DNA from: Alphaproteobacteria bacterium
GTDB lineage: Bacteria > Pseudomonadota > Alphaproteobacteria > UBA2966 > CAIVPW01
Reading direction: 5' to 3'
Assembly (NCBI GenBank): GCA_016869235.1
Contig: VGER01000005.1
Coordinates: 1 to 64,000, forward strand
DNA length: 64,000 bases
A program made the translations under genes and the position numbers. The notes under the pieces are model-generated. The model was not told where the DNA came from, made no database searches, and saw only the letters and a program-made list of their open reading frames with translations. Of the stretch, positions 8,290 through 17,874 are shown piece by piece. Every line of letters begins with the position of its first letter. The first letter of the stretch is position 1.

Positions 8290-11064
8290 ATGCCGCCCCC
8301 CGCCCCCGTCGAGATCAAGCAAACTGCTCCGCTCACGCTGGTGCAGCAGCTGCAGGCCGTGGCGAAAGGAGACGCCCACGCCGACGGCCAGGCCGTCCGC
8401 GCGGAGCTCACGCGGCACCTTGCCGAGGGGCGCAAGGCCATCCGCGAGCGCTTCGATGCCGGCGAGCGCGGCATGTCGGTGGCGCGCGCGACGGCGCGTC
8501 TGACCGACGACATCGTGCGCGCGCTGTTTTTGTTCACGACCGAGCGCGTCTATCCGGCGGCCAACCCGACCAGGGCGGAACGCCTGTCGCTGGTGGCCGT
8601 CGGCGGGTATGGCCGCGGCGAGATGGCGCCGCATTCGGACGTCGACCTCCTGTTCCTGCTGCCGTTCAAGCAGACGGCGTGGGGTGAGCAGGTCGTCGAG
8701 TACCTGCTCTACGTGCTTTGGGATCTCGGCCTCAAGGTAGGACACGCATCGCGCTCGGTGGACGAGTGCGTTCGCCTCCCGCGCAACGACATCACGATCC
8801 GGACTTCGATCCTCGAAACGCGCCTCTTGTGCGGCGACGGCGCGCTGTACGACGAGCTGCGCCGGCGCTTCGCCGCCGAGATCATTGCCAACACCGGCCC
8901 GGCGTACGTCGAGGCGAAGCTCGCCGAGCGCGACGAGCGCCACAGGAAGCTCGGCGACTCGCGCTACCTGGTGGAGCCGAACGTCAAGGACGGCAAGGGC
9001 GGCCTGCGCGATCTGCACACGCTGTTCTGGATCGCCAAATACCTCTACCAGGTGCACGACCGCGCCGAGCTGGTTCCCCTTGGCGTGTTCACCGAGCGCG
9101 AGCTGTTGCGCTTCGTCAAGTCGGAGGAATTCCTGTGGAGCGTGCGCTTCGCGCTCCACTACCTGACCGGCCGCGCCGAGGAGCGCATCACGTTCGACGT
9201 CCAGGGCGAGCTCGCCCAGCGGCTCGGTTATAAGCAGCGTACCGGTGCGCGCTCGGTCGAACGCTTCATGAAGCACTATTACCTGTACGCCAAGGAGGTC
9301 GGCGACCTGACGCGCATCTTCTGCGCCGTGCTCGAGGAGCGTCACAAGCGCCGCCCGCGCTTCCGCCTTCCGCTGGTCGGCCGGGACCGTCCCGAGATGG
9401 TGGACGGCTTCGTGCTGTCGGGCGGCCGCGTGGATGTCGGCGAGCCGGGCATGTTCGCCCGCGATCCCGTGATGATGCTCCGCCTCTTCCATCTGGCGCA
9501 GGAGCGCGAGCTCGATATCCATCCGCACGCGCTGCGCGCGGTGACGCAGAGCTCGCGGCACGTCAATGCGGACCTGCGCGCCGACAGGCGCGCCGCCAAG
9601 CTGTTCCTCGAGATGCTGACGTCGAAGAAGGATCCCGAGACGACTCTGCGGCGTCTCAACGAAGCCGGCGTGTTCGGCCGCTTCATTCCCGACTTCGGCC
9701 GAGTCGTCGCGCAGATGCAGCACGACATGTACCACGTGTACACGGTGGACGAGCACACCATCCGCGCCATCGGCATGCTCGGCAAGCTCGAGAGTGGCAA
9801 GCTGCGCGAGGAGAACCCGCTCGCCACCGAGGTCATCGACAAAGTGCTGTCGCGGCGCGTGCTATTCGTCGCCGTGCTGCTGCACGACATCGCCAAGGGT
9901 CGCGGTGGCGACCATTCCGTGCTTGGCGCCGAAGTTGCCAATCGCGTCGGACCGATGCTCGGCCTCGAGGAGCAGGAGACCGAGACCGTCGCCTGGCTGG
10001 TGCTGCACCACCTCGACATGAGCAAGACGGCGTTTCGCCGCGACGTGCACGATCCCAAGACCATCGCGGACTTCGCCGCGCTGGTGCAGAGCCCCGAGCG
10101 CTTGCGCCTGCTGCTGGTGCTCACTGTGTCCGACATCCGCGCCGTCGGGCCGGGGCGATGGAACGGATGGTCGGGGCAGCTGTTGCGCGAGCTGTACTTC
10201 GCCACCGAGGCGGCGCTGGCGGGGGGCGAGTCCGTCGTCGGCGCCAGCAAGCGGCGCATCGAGGAGGCGCGCGCCGCATGCATTGCGGCGCTGGCGGACT
10301 GGCCCGCTGCCGAGCGGGACGCGCACATGGAGCGCTTCTACCCGGCGTACTGGAACTCGTTCGACCTCGAGATCCAGCTGCGCCACGCTCGCTTCCTGCG
10401 CGGCGCCGGCCGCGAGGCGCATTCCCTGGCCATCGGCGTCGAGCCGCTGCCTCAGCAGGGGGTTTCCGAGGTGACCGTCTACGCCCAGGATTATGCCGGG
10501 CTGTTTGCCGGCGCGGCGGGCGCCATGGCCCTGGCCGGCGCCAACATCGTCAACGCCCGCGTGGTGACTCTGAACGACGGCATGGCCCTGGAAAGCTTCT
10601 GGGTGCAGGGCCCCGACGGAGGCCCGCTGCAACGTCCCGAGGACGTGACGCATCTCAAGAAGACTCTCACCGAGGTGCTCACCGGCAAGCTCTCGCCCGC
10701 CAAGATCCTGCGCCAGCGCAAGGACCTCGGGCGCACCCGCGTCTTCACCGTGCAGCCGCGCGTGCTGGTGGACAACGCGGCCAGCGACAAGTTCACCGTC
10801 ATCGAGGTGAACGCGCGCGATCGCCGCGGCCTGCTCTTCACCATCACCCAAGCGCTCCTCGACTTCGGCTTGAGCATCTCCAGCGCGCGCATCGCCACCT
10901 ACGGCGAGCGCGCCGTGGATGTCTTCTATGTGCGCGATCTCATCGGCCACAAAATCACCGCCGAGCCGCGCATCGCGCGCCTGCGCGAGAAGCTCCTCGC
11001 CGCGCTCGCCGACGAGCCCGCGCCGGCGCCGGTCGTTCCGGCGCACGCCCCTGCCGCCGAATAA
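8290..11064 (+). CDS. glnD: Bifunctional [protein-PII] uridylyltransferase/uridylyl-removing enzyme
   Basis: Nitrogen-status sensor that uridylylates PII when glutamine is low and removes UMP when it is high. The 924-residue protein shows all domains in order: a nucleotidyltransferase with GGYGRGEMAPHSDVDLLFL (about residues 98-117), the GlnE-like helical region, an HD phosphohydrolase with AVLLHDIAKGRGGDHS (about 527-542), and two C-terminal ACT domains (from about 717 and about 834) that bind glutamine. All active-site residues appear intact. The start ATG at 8290 has only a weak ribosome binding site. An interspersed repeat separates it from murJ. Confidence 0.97.
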   Translation: MPPPAPVEIKQTAPLTLVQQLQAVAKGDAHADGQAVRAELTRHLAEGRKAIRERFDAGERGMSVARATARLTDDIVRALFLFTTERVYPAANPTRAERLSLVAVGGYGRGEMAPHSDVDLLFLLPFKQTAWGEQVVEYLLYVLWDLGLKVGHASRSVDECVRLPRNDITIRTSILETRLLCGDGALYDELRRRFAAEIIANTGPAYVEAKLAERDERHRKLGDSRYLVEPNVKDGKGGLRDLHTLFWIAKYLYQVHDRAELVPLGVFTERELLRFVKSEEFLWSVRFALHYLTGRAEERITFDVQGELAQRLGYKQRTGARSVERFMKHYYLYAKEVGDLTRIFCAVLEERHKRRPRFRLPLVGRDRPEMVDGFVLSGGRVDVGEPGMFARDPVMMLRLFHLAQERELDIHPHALRAVTQSSRHVNADLRADRRAAKLFLEMLTSKKDPETTLRRLNEAGVFGRFIPDFGRVVAQMQHDMYHVYTVDEHTIRAIGMLGKLESGKLREENPLATEVIDKVLSRRVLFVAVLLHDIAKGRGGDHSVLGAEVANRVGPMLGLEEQETETVAWLVLHHLDMSKTAFRRDVHDPKTIADFAALVQSPERLRLLLVLTVSDIRAVGPGRWNGWSGQLLRELYFATEAALAGGESVVGASKRRIEEARAACIAALADWPAAERDAHMERFYPAYWNSFDLEIQLRHARFLRGAGREAHSLAIGVEPLPQQGVSEVTVYAQDYAGLFAGAAGAMALAGANIVNARVVTLNDGMALESFWVQGPDGGPLQRPEDVTHLKKTLTEVLTGKLSPAKILRQRKDLGRTRVFTVQPRVLVDNAASDKFTVIEVNARDRRGLLFTITQALLDFGLSISSARIATYGERAVDVFYVRDLIGHKITAEPRIARLREKLLAALADEPAPAPVVPAHAPAAE

Positions 11065-11080
11065 CGTCTCCTAGAAGGCT

Positions 11081-11155
11081 CCTCGTGCTGAGCTTGTCGA
11101 CGCATGAGGGCTATGATGTAGCTCCTCGCCCTTCGACGAGCTCAGGACGCGGAAG
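11081..11155. repeat. Interspersed inverted-repeat element, copy 1
   Basis: Contains GTGCTGAGCTTGTCGA (11086-11100 region) and, in opposite orientation, CCCTTCGACGAGCTCAGGAC (11129-11148). The core CTGAGCTTGTCGA recurs at 44706-44719 with its own inverted partner, so this is a dispersed intergenic repeat family. It fills the glnD-murJ gap and can fold into a stem. Confidence 0.7.
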
Positions 11156-11161
11156 TCTGTC

Positions 11162-12709
11162 GTGAGCCTGCTCAAGACCAGCGCCACCATCGGCGCCTTC
11201 ACGTTCCTAAGCCGCCTCACCGGCTTCGCGCGCGACATGCTCATCGCCGCAATCCTCGGCGCCGGCATGGTGTCCGACGCATTCTTCGTCGCCTTCAAGC
11301 TGCCGAGCTTGTTCCGCCGCCTGTTCGCCGAAGGCGCATTCTCCTCCGCGTTTGTGCCGATCTTCACCGGCCTGTTGCAGCGCGAGGGGCGAGACGCGGC
11401 GCGCACGTTCGCCGAGCAGGCGCTCGCGGCGCTGACGCTCGTGCTGCTGGCGCTGCTCGCCGTGTTCGAGATCTTTATGCCGTGGCTGATGCTGGGCCTG
11501 GCGCCCGGCTTCATCTCCGATCCGCCCAAGTTCGATCTGGCGGTGGAGCTGACCCGCATCACCTTCCCCTACCTCTTGTTCATCAGCCTCGTGTCGCTCA
11601 TGGGCGGCGTGCTCAACAGCCTCGGCCGCTTCGCGGCGCAGGCGGCGGCGCCGATCGTGTTGAACGTGGTGTTGATCGGCGCGCTGCTCATCTTCCGCGA
11701 TGCTCTCGACTCGAACGGCCACGCGTTGGCGTGGGGCGTGTTCGCCGCCGGCGTGCTGCAGCTTGCCGGCATGACTGTCGCCTGCTGGCGCGCCGGCATG
11801 CGGTTGCGGGTGCGCGTGCCGCGGCTCACCGCCCCGGTGCGCGAACTCGGGCGTCTGCTGGTGCCGGGCGTGGTCGGCTCCGGCGCCGCGCAGGTGAACA
11901 TCGCCGTGGACATCATCATCGCCTCGCTGCTGCCCACCGGCGCCGTCTCCTACCTCTTCTATGCCGACCGTCTCGTGCAGCTGCCGCTTGGCGTCGTCGG
12001 CGTCGCGGTCGGCACGGCGCTCTTGCCGCTGCTCGCGCGCCAGCTCGGTGCCGGCGACGAATCGGCCGCGCAGAACAGCCTCAACCGCGCCATCGAGTTG
12101 GTCCTGTTGCTGTGCGTTCCGGCGGCCGTCGCACTCATGGTGTGTGCGCAGCCGTTCATCGAAGTGCTGTTCGAGCGCGGCGAGTTCACGCCGGCGGCTA
12201 CGCGCGCGACCGCGGCGGCGGTCGTCGCCTTCGCCGGCGGCCTTCCCGCCTACGTGCTCATCAAGGCGCTGTCGCCGCCGTTCTTCGCCCGCAAGGACAC
12301 GCGCACCCCGGTGAAGGTCGCGGTGTTCACCCTGGCGCTCAACATCGTACTCAACCTCGCCCTGATGGTGCCGTTGCGCCACGTCGGCCTGGCGCTGGCG
12401 ACGGCCCTTTCGGCGTGGGTGAACGCCGGCGTGCTGGCGTTCCTGCTGCGCCGGCGCGGGCAGCTCGTGTTCGACGCGCGGCTGCAACGCGCCGTCGTGC
12501 GCAGCCTGCTCGCCGTCGCGGTCATGGGTGCCGCCCTGTGGGGCGCCATCCGCTATGCGCCACCCGCGGTGTTCGACGGGGACGGCTGGTCGCAGTGGCT
12601 GGGCGTCGGCGTGCTGGTGGCGCTCGGTCTCGGCACCTACGCCCTCGGCCTGCAGCTCCTGGGGGTCGCGACGCTCGCCGACCTGCGCCGCTTCGGGCGC
12701 GGGCGTTGA
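11162..12709 (+). CDS. murJ: Lipid II flippase MurJ
   Basis: Inner-membrane MOP-family flippase that moves the peptidoglycan precursor lipid II to the periplasm. The 515-residue sequence is highly hydrophobic, with about 14 membrane segments. The N-terminus ATIGAFTFLSRLTGFARDML and the following DAFFVAFKLPSLFRRLFAEG are the family signature, including the arginines needed for activity. The start is GTG at 11162, directly after the repeat; no strong ribosome binding site precedes it. It is encoded between glnD and trpS, as usual in alphaproteobacteria. Confidence 0.96.
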   Translation: MSLLKTSATIGAFTFLSRLTGFARDMLIAAILGAGMVSDAFFVAFKLPSLFRRLFAEGAFSSAFVPIFTGLLQREGRDAARTFAEQALAALTLVLLALLAVFEIFMPWLMLGLAPGFISDPPKFDLAVELTRITFPYLLFISLVSLMGGVLNSLGRFAAQAAAPIVLNVVLIGALLIFRDALDSNGHALAWGVFAAGVLQLAGMTVACWRAGMRLRVRVPRLTAPVRELGRLLVPGVVGSGAAQVNIAVDIIIASLLPTGAVSYLFYADRLVQLPLGVVGVAVGTALLPLLARQLGAGDESAAQNSLNRAIELVLLLCVPAAVALMVCAQPFIEVLFERGEFTPAATRATAAAVVAFAGGLPAYVLIKALSPPFFARKDTRTPVKVAVFTLALNIVLNLALMVPLRHVGLALATALSAWVNAGVLAFLLRRRGQLVFDARLQRAVVRSLLAVAVMGAALWGAIRYAPPAVFDGDGWSQWLGVGVLVALGLGTYALGLQLLGVATLADLRRFGRGR

Positions 12710-12742
12710 CCCTGAACTAGGGCCGCGCGATAAGCACGCGCC

Positions 12743-13753
12743 ATGCCAAAACCCACCAAGCGCATCCTTTCGGGCGTCCAGCCCACCGGCAACCTGCACC
12801 TCGGCAACTATCTCGGTGCGTTGCGCAACTGGGTGCGCCTGCAGGCCGAGTACGAGTGCTTCTATTGCCTCGTCGACCTGCACGCCATCACCGTGCAACA
12901 GGACGCGGCCGCGTTGCGGGCCAGCACCCGCGACGGCGCCGCCATGCTGCTCGCCATGGGAGTCGATCCGAGCAAGTCGGTGCTGTTCGTGCAGTCGAAT
13001 GTGCCGGCGCACGCCGAGTTGGGGTGGATCTTCAACTGTGTCGCGCGTATCGGCTGGCTGAACCGCATGACGCAGTTCAAGGAGAAGGCCGGCAAGAAAA
13101 AGGAGAACGCCACCGTCGGTCTCTATGTCTATCCGACGCTGATGGCGGCCGACATTCTGGTATATCTCGCCACGCACGTGCCGGTCGGCGATGACCAGCG
13201 TCAGCACCTCGAGCTGTGCCGCGACATCGCCCAGTCGTTCAACTCGCAGTGCGGCGTCGAGTACTTCCCCTTACCCGAGGCGCTTATCCTCGGCGAAGCG
13301 ACGCGCGTGATGAGCCTGCGCGACGGACAGAAGAAGATGTCCAAGTCGGACGAGTCCGACTACACGCGTATCAACATGTCGGATTCGCCCGACCTGATTG
13401 CCCAGAAGATCCGCAAGGCGCGCACCGATCCCGAGCCGCTGCCCGGGGACCCGAAGGGTCTCGAGAGCCGGCCCGAGGCGAAGAACCTCGTCGGCATCTT
13501 CGCGGCGCTCGCCGACCGCGCGCCGGCCGACGTTCTCAAGGACTACGGTGGCGCCCAGTTCTCCAAGTTCAAGGAGGACCTCGCCGAGCTCGCCATCGCC
13601 AAGGTCGGCCCCATCACTACCGAGATGCGACGGCTGCAGGGCGATCCCGGACATGTCGAGCGCGTGCTCCACGAGGGCGCCGAGCGCGCCCGCGCCGTCG
13701 CCGATCCGATCGTGCGCGACGTGAAGGAGATCGTCGGTTTCTTGCGCGCCTAA
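12743..13753 (+). CDS. trpS: Tryptophanyl-tRNA synthetase
   Basis: Charges tRNA-Trp with tryptophan. The 336-residue class I synthetase carries the HIGH-equivalent TGNLHLGNY near residue 16 and the KMSKS loop in [12 protein letters not shown] near residue 197. Length and ends match the bacterial family. The ATG at 12743 lies 33 bases after murJ, with no terminator between. Its stop TAA overlaps the stop of the convergent acetyltransferase gene. Confidence 0.97.
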   Translation: MPKPTKRILSGVQPTGNLHLGNYLGALRNWVRLQAEYECFYCLVDLHAITVQQDAAALRASTRDGAAMLLAMGVDPSKSVLFVQSNVPAHAELGWIFNCVARIGWLNRMTQFKEKAGKKKENATVGLYVYPTLMAADILVYLATHVPVGDDQRQHLELCRDIAQSFNSQCGVEYFPLPEALILGEATRVMSLRDGQKKMSKSDESDYTRINMSDSPDLIAQKIRKARTDPEPLPGDPKGLESRPEAKNLVGIFAALADRAPADVLKDYGGAQFSKFKEDLAELAIAKVGPITTEMRRLQGDPGHVERVLHEGAERARAVADPIVRDVKEIVGFLRA

Positions 13754-14295
13754 CGCAGCGCAGCGAACTCCTCCGCGAGGATTGCGTACAGCACCGAGTC
13801 GCGCCACTCGCCGCGCACCAGCTTGTCGCCACGCAGGATTCCTTCGCGGCGCATGCCGAGACGCTCCATCACCCTCCACGATCGCTCGTTGTGAACATCG
13901 GCGGTGGCGAAGATGCGGTGCACGCCGAGAGTGCCGAATCCGAAGGCGAGCACCGTGCGCATGCCCTCGGTCGCAATGCCCTTGCCCCACCAATCGGGGT
14001 CGAGGCCGTAGCCGAGGCTGGCGCTGTGCCTGGCCTTGCCGCGCACGGTGATGCTGAGCGCACCGATCATCGGCCCGCCCTCGTGCCGCTCGACGGCAAA
14101 CGTCCAGGTTCCTTCGGCATCGGGCATGCCACCCGCTACGCGGTCCCCAACGTACTTGTCGGAAGTCTCCACCGTCAGCGGCTCCAGCGGCAGGTAACGC
14201 CAGAACACCTCGCGGGTGGCATAAGCCGCCACCGACGGCGCGTCGGAGGTGCGGAACGGCCGCAACAGTAGCCTTTCCGTCGTCAGGGTCGCCAT
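13750..14295 (-). CDS. GNAT-family N-acetyltransferase (RimJ/RimL-like)
   Basis: A 181-residue acetyl-CoA-dependent acetyltransferase. It begins with the family pattern TERLLLRPF; the acetyl-CoA pyrophosphate loop appears as [19 protein letters not shown], and [20 protein letters not shown] is the conserved strand 5-helix 4 region. The form is that of RimJ/RimL, which acetylate protein or peptide amino termini, but many relatives modify small molecules, so the substrate is unknown. It is convergent with trpS, with overlapping stops. Confidence 0.88.
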   Translation of the reverse strand: MATLTTERLLLRPFRTSDAPSVAAYATREVFWRYLPLEPLTVETSDKYVGDRVAGGMPDAEGTWTFAVERHEGGPMIGALSITVRGKARHSASLGYGLDPDWWGKGIATEGMRTVLAFGFGTLGVHRIFATADVHNERSWRVMERLGMRREGILRGDKLVRGEWRDSVLYAILAEEFAALR

Positions 14296-14366
14296 GGACG
14301 GATTGTAGACGCCTGCTTGATCGCCGCCGTTGGGTCCCCATCTAGTGGGAAAGGAGGGGGGAGGAC

Positions 14367-15429
14367 ATGGCCGAGACCTCGGAAAACCCGCGCCGCATCC
14401 CGTTCTGGGGCCGCGTGCGCCTTCCCTTCCGCCGCGCCGCCGCGGCTCATTCCCGACACGCCCATCAATCTGAAGCCGCTGCACCTCGCCGACGCCAACG
14501 TGCGCGCGACGGTCGGAACGTTGCGCGTGCCGATGTTCGAGTTCAAGGATGCGGCGGCGCGCGCGGCGCTCGCCAACGGCGTCGCCGACCTCGAGGTCAG
14601 CAAGGCAAGCCTCGCCGGCGGCGCGTTCAATTTCACCCTGCACGTCGACGACTCTGGTCCCAAGCCGACCCTGAACGGCAAGATCGCCGGCAGCGACTTC
14701 CCGATCGGCTTCATTCGTGCGCGGCAACCTCGGCAACAACATCGAGGGCCTCGTTGCCATCGACGCGCAACTGGCGGGCGCCGGCCGCTCGCCGGCCGAG
14801 ATCGCTGCCTCGCTCGACGGCCACGTCCAGCTGCTGATGGGCGAGGTGCGCGCCAACGTTCGCGGGCTCGAAGCCATGATCGGCGGCATCGGCACCGCGC
14901 TCGGCACCCTTTTCAACGCGGGTGGCGACGACTGGAGCGTGGTGAACTGCTCGGCGTTGCGCTTCGCGGTGAGGGACGGCATCGCCAACGGCGAGGTCAT
15001 CCTGTTCGACTCGCGCTTCGCCACGGTGGGGGGCGAGGGCACCGTGGACCTCGGCACCGAGCGTCTCGACCTTCTCATCACGCCGAAGTCGAAGGCCGCC
15101 GTGACCCTCAACATCTCGGCGCCGGTGCGCATCCAGGGCACCTTTCTCAATCCAAGCTTCACGCCCGACACGCTATCGGTGGCGCGGCGCATCCTCGGCG
15201 TCGCCGGCATCTTCGTCTTCCCGCCGGCAGCGCTGGCGGGCCTCGTTTCGCTGGGCGCCACCGGCAACGCCTGCATCGACCTCACCCGCGCCGACGCCGG
15301 CGGGACACGCCCCGCGGCGAACGCGCCGGCGGCGCCGGCAAACGCACCGGAGCAGCCGCGGCGCCCGCACCGATCGGGCGGGCGCTGGAGAACCTCGACC
15401 AGGGCCTTCGCAACCTGTTCGGCCGCTAG
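14367..15429 (+). pseudogene. AsmA-family gene remnant, frameshifted and lacking its N-terminal anchor region
   Basis: Similarity to the AsmA envelope-biogenesis family (bridge-like lipid-transfer proteins) is spread over frames that must be switched three times: from MAETSENPRRIPFWGRVRLP to RLIPDTPINLKPLHLADANV near 14440-14450, then to RGNLGNNIEGLVAIDAQL near 14718, then near 15320-15350 to the final PIGRALENLDQGLRNLFGR. The conserved AsmA C-terminal stretch (GEGTVDLGTERLDLLITPKS and RIQGTFLNPSFTPDT) is present. Family members usually have 600 or more residues and an N-terminal membrane anchor; here about 350 residues and no anchor remain. Either a decaying fragment or sequence error in GC-rich runs. 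Confidence 0.7.
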
Positions 15430-15460
15430 ACCGACAGAAACCGGCGCCTCCTGCGTTGGG

Positions 15461-15487
15461 TTATCCACAGGCCAAGCTTGGCCTGTG
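15461..15487. promoter_or_regulatory. DnaA-box consensus overlapping a 22-base palindrome
   Basis: TTATCCACA at 15461-15469 matches the DnaA 9-mer consensus exactly. It overlaps a perfect palindrome at 15466-15487 (half-sites CACAGGCCAAG and CTTGGCCTGTG). A one-mismatch box, TTAACCACA, lies near 15581. Function is unknown; a chance occurrence is possible. Confidence 0.4.
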
Positions 15488-15600
15488 CAGGAAATCCACA
15501 GTGCTTCAAGGGCAACTCCGGCAAAAATTTCTTGGCCGTCAGGCGGGGACCGATGGACACCCGCCCCGGCGGTTTCCTATTAACCACAAAGCCTAGCTCA

Positions 15601-15638
15601 CGATGAGATGGCGCCCCTTTGGGCAAAGGGGCTCATCG
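15601..15638 (+). promoter_or_regulatory. Leader hairpin upstream of bax-like gene
   Basis: GCCCCTTT (15613-15620) pairs with AAAGGGGC (15625-15632) around loop GGGC, and the stem is extended by CGATGA/TCATCG at the outer edges. It ends nine bases before the ribosome binding site at 15647, so it could influence translation initiation. No T-run follows, so it is not a typical terminator. Confidence 0.45.
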
Positions 15639-15657
15639 CGCAGCCAAGGGAGGATCG

Positions 15658-16677
15658 GTGCGGGTTTGCGCGAGGAAAACCGGCGGCGCAGCGACTCTAC
15701 GCGCCAACGGCGGCCCCGCCCGCGGAGTATGCGGGGCCGGAAACGGTAATGGGCACTCTGGTGCCGCCAGGCGGGCCGTCGCGCTCAGCCTCCTGCTAGC
15801 CCTGGCCTCGCCGAACGTATCGGCTTCGCCCGGCGCCGAGCTTGAGGGTGGCGAAAGCGTGGGCGTGTTCTACCAGGTGCCTATGCGCGAACTCGTCATC
15901 GGCATCGCCGATGTCGCCGACCTGTCGCACCGGTTCGTCCAGCTTGGCTATCACCTCGACCACGTGCGCTACGGCGCCGGCGAGGTGCCGCGCATCCTGC
16001 TCGCCAACCTTCCCGGCGATCTCACCGAGATCAAGACGGTGGAAGTGCGCAAGGTCCTGTTCATCCAGGCGATCCTGCCGCTCATCCTGCGCGCCAACGA
16101 GCAGATCGCCGCCGATCGCGAGCGGCTGCGCGGCATCCTGGCGCGTCGCGGCACCTGGAGCGAGCAGGACGCTGCATGGGTGGCGACGCTCGCGGCGCGC
16201 TACATGGTCGATCCTTCCGCCACCGGCGAGCTCTTGCGCCGCGTGGACGTCATTCCGACGTCGCTCGCCATCGCGCAGGCCGCCGAGGAATCGGGTTGGG
16301 GCACCTCGCGCTTCGCCATCGCGGGCAACGCGGTGTTCGGCCAGTGGACCTATGATCCCGAAAAGGGCCTGGTGCCGATCGCCCGCGAGGAGGGGCGCAC
16401 CCACCTCGTTCGCTCGTATGACGGGCTGCTCGGCTCGGTCGCCGGGTATGCGCTCAATCTGAATACCCACGACGCCTACAACGCCTTCCGCAACCGGCGC
16501 CAAATGATGCGGACCGAGGTCGGCGCGCTCGACGCCACGCTCCTCGCCAGCACCCTGATCTACTACTCCGAAGGCCGTCGCGATTACACCAAGCGCATCC
16601 GCGACATCATGGATATCAACGACCTAACCGCCTTCGACGACGCCCGCCTGAGCCGCGAGCTACGCAGCTTCTACTGA
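15658..16677 (+). CDS. Bax-like exported glucosaminidase
   Basis: A putative peptidoglycan N-acetylglucosaminidase of the Bax/LytG-type fold. The GTG at 15658 is chosen for the AAGGGAGGA at 15647-15655, giving 339 residues with a hydrophobic signal segment around residues 42-57 (AVALSLLLALASPN). The domain core is SLAIAQAAEESGWGTSRFAI, with the catalytic Glu in QAAEESGWG, followed by AGNAVFGQWT and a C-terminal SRELRSFY. Its neighbours are a decayed AsmA gene and a convergent polysaccharide deacetylase, so this is a small envelope-related patch. The start is less certain than the domain call. Confidence 0.85.
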   Translation: MRVCARKTGGAATLRANGGPARGVCGAGNGNGHSGAARRAVALSLLLALASPNVSASPGAELEGGESVGVFYQVPMRELVIGIADVADLSHRFVQLGYHLDHVRYGAGEVPRILLANLPGDLTEIKTVEVRKVLFIQAILPLILRANEQIAADRERLRGILARRGTWSEQDAAWVATLAARYMVDPSATGELLRRVDVIPTSLAIAQAAEESGWGTSRFAIAGNAVFGQWTYDPEKGLVPIAREEGRTHLVRSYDGLLGSVAGYALNLNTHDAYNAFRNRRQMMRTEVGALDATLLASTLIYYSEGRRDYTKRIRDIMDINDLTAFDDARLSRELRSFY

Positions 16678-16682
16678 GATCT

Positions 16683-16706
16683 TTGCGGCCAGGGCGCTGG
16701 CCGCAA
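16683..16706. terminator. Bidirectional hairpin between convergent genes
   Basis: Perfect 10-bp stem TTGCGGCCAG (16683-16692) / CTGGCCGCAA (16697-16706) with loop GGCG, located between the stops of the bax-like gene and the deacetylase gene. No long T-run on either strand. Confidence 0.6.
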
Positions 16707-16711
16707 GTGGG

Positions 16712-17794
16712 TCAGCGGGTCGGGACCGTGAACTGCGTGCCGAACCAGCGCCAGCGGTCGCCGTCGCCGCGCACGGTGCAGTTGAAGCGCGCACGGCCGG
16801 GTGGGAACGGCGTTTCCGCCCGCACCTCGATGCGCCGGCCCAGCCGCTCCATGCGGGCCGGCTGCGACTCGTGCGAGGCGAAACAGTTGATCTGTTCGAT
16901 GTTGCGCACGCCGTCCACCACCGTGAAACCGAACGCCGGCGGATTGTTGGTCCGCGTCAGCACCGGATCGTCCGGAGTGACGTCGCGTGCTCCCAGCGGC
17001 TGGGCATTGGCGGCGAGCACGAAGCGCGCCTGGGCACCGAAGGTTTCGTTGAGCGAGAAGCGCGGCTGATAGAAGAGGTCGAGACCGGACTCCGCCACGC
17101 CGGAATGCTGGCCGAACGCGGCGATATAGCCCGCACGTTTCACGGCATCCTTGGCTTGCAGGCTCATTTCGCCGAACGGGTAGGAGAACAGCGTCGGCAC
17201 CTGGCCGAGCTCTTGTTGGAAGCGGCGATTGGATTTCTCGATTTCGACCCGCAGCTCTTCCTGCGTCATGTCCGGCATGTGACCGTGCGAAGCGGTGTGG
17301 GCGCCGACGGTCACCCCCGCACGCGCCATTTCGCGCACTTGGTCCCAGCTCAAATAGCCACGCGTTCGATTGTCGATATAGTCCGTCGACAGGAAGATGG
17401 TGAATGGCAGCCCTGCCGCTCGCAGACGCGGGAACGCCTCGGTGTAGGTGGTCGCGTAGCCGTCATCGATGCTGATGGCCACGGTTCGCTCCGGCAGCGG
17501 GCGGCCGGTGAGCAGGGCTTCGGCGATCTCTCCCAACGGCAAGACGTTGTAGGCGCCGCTCTTCAATTCGGCGATGTGGGCTTCGAACTGCTCCAGGCGG
17601 ATATTGGTTGCCGGAACGGCGTTCTCGCCAAAGCGGTGATAGTTGAAGATAACCGCACCCGTCAGAGGCGCGGCGGCCGGTGCTCCTTGGGCAAGCCCCG
17701 GCTCCGGGCGGGGAAACCCCAGGGCGCACATCGCGGCCAGCGCCACCGCAAGGCGCGGGCGGCGCCCCAGGGCGATAAGGCTGAGGTTTCGCAT
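16712..17794 (-). CDS. Exported polysaccharide deacetylase (NodB homology domain)
   Basis: A 360-residue carbohydrate esterase family 4 protein. ATG at 17794 begins MRNLSLIALGRRPRLAVALA, a signal peptide ending near AQG. The NodB domain has motif 1 SIDDGY with its metal-binding and catalytic Asp, motif 2 HTASHGH with both metal-ligand histidines, and motif 3 SYPFGE. After the domain come about 110 residues of unassigned sequence. It probably deacetylates peptidoglycan or an exopolysaccharide in the periplasm. It is divergent from tsaB, with 80 bases between starts. Confidence 0.9.
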   Translation of the reverse strand: MRNLSLIALGRRPRLAVALAAMCALGFPRPEPGLAQGAPAAAPLTGAVIFNYHRFGENAVPATNIRLEQFEAHIAELKSGAYNVLPLGEIAEALLTGRPLPERTVAISIDDGYATTYTEAFPRLRAAGLPFTIFLSTDYIDNRTRGYLSWDQVREMARAGVTVGAHTASHGHMPDMTQEELRVEIEKSNRRFQQELGQVPTLFSYPFGEMSLQAKDAVKRAGYIAAFGQHSGVAESGLDLFYQPRFSLNETFGAQARFVLAANAQPLGARDVTPDDPVLTRTNNPPAFGFTVVDGVRNIEQINCFASHESQPARMERLGRRIEVRAETPFPPGRARFNCTVRGDGDRWRWFGTQFTVPTR

Positions 17795-17874
17795 ATGCGC
17801 GGCAGAATACACCACTCGCGCGGGCCGGGCCGGATGGCTCCGGCGAACGCATGCGGCCACACGAAGTATCGCCA

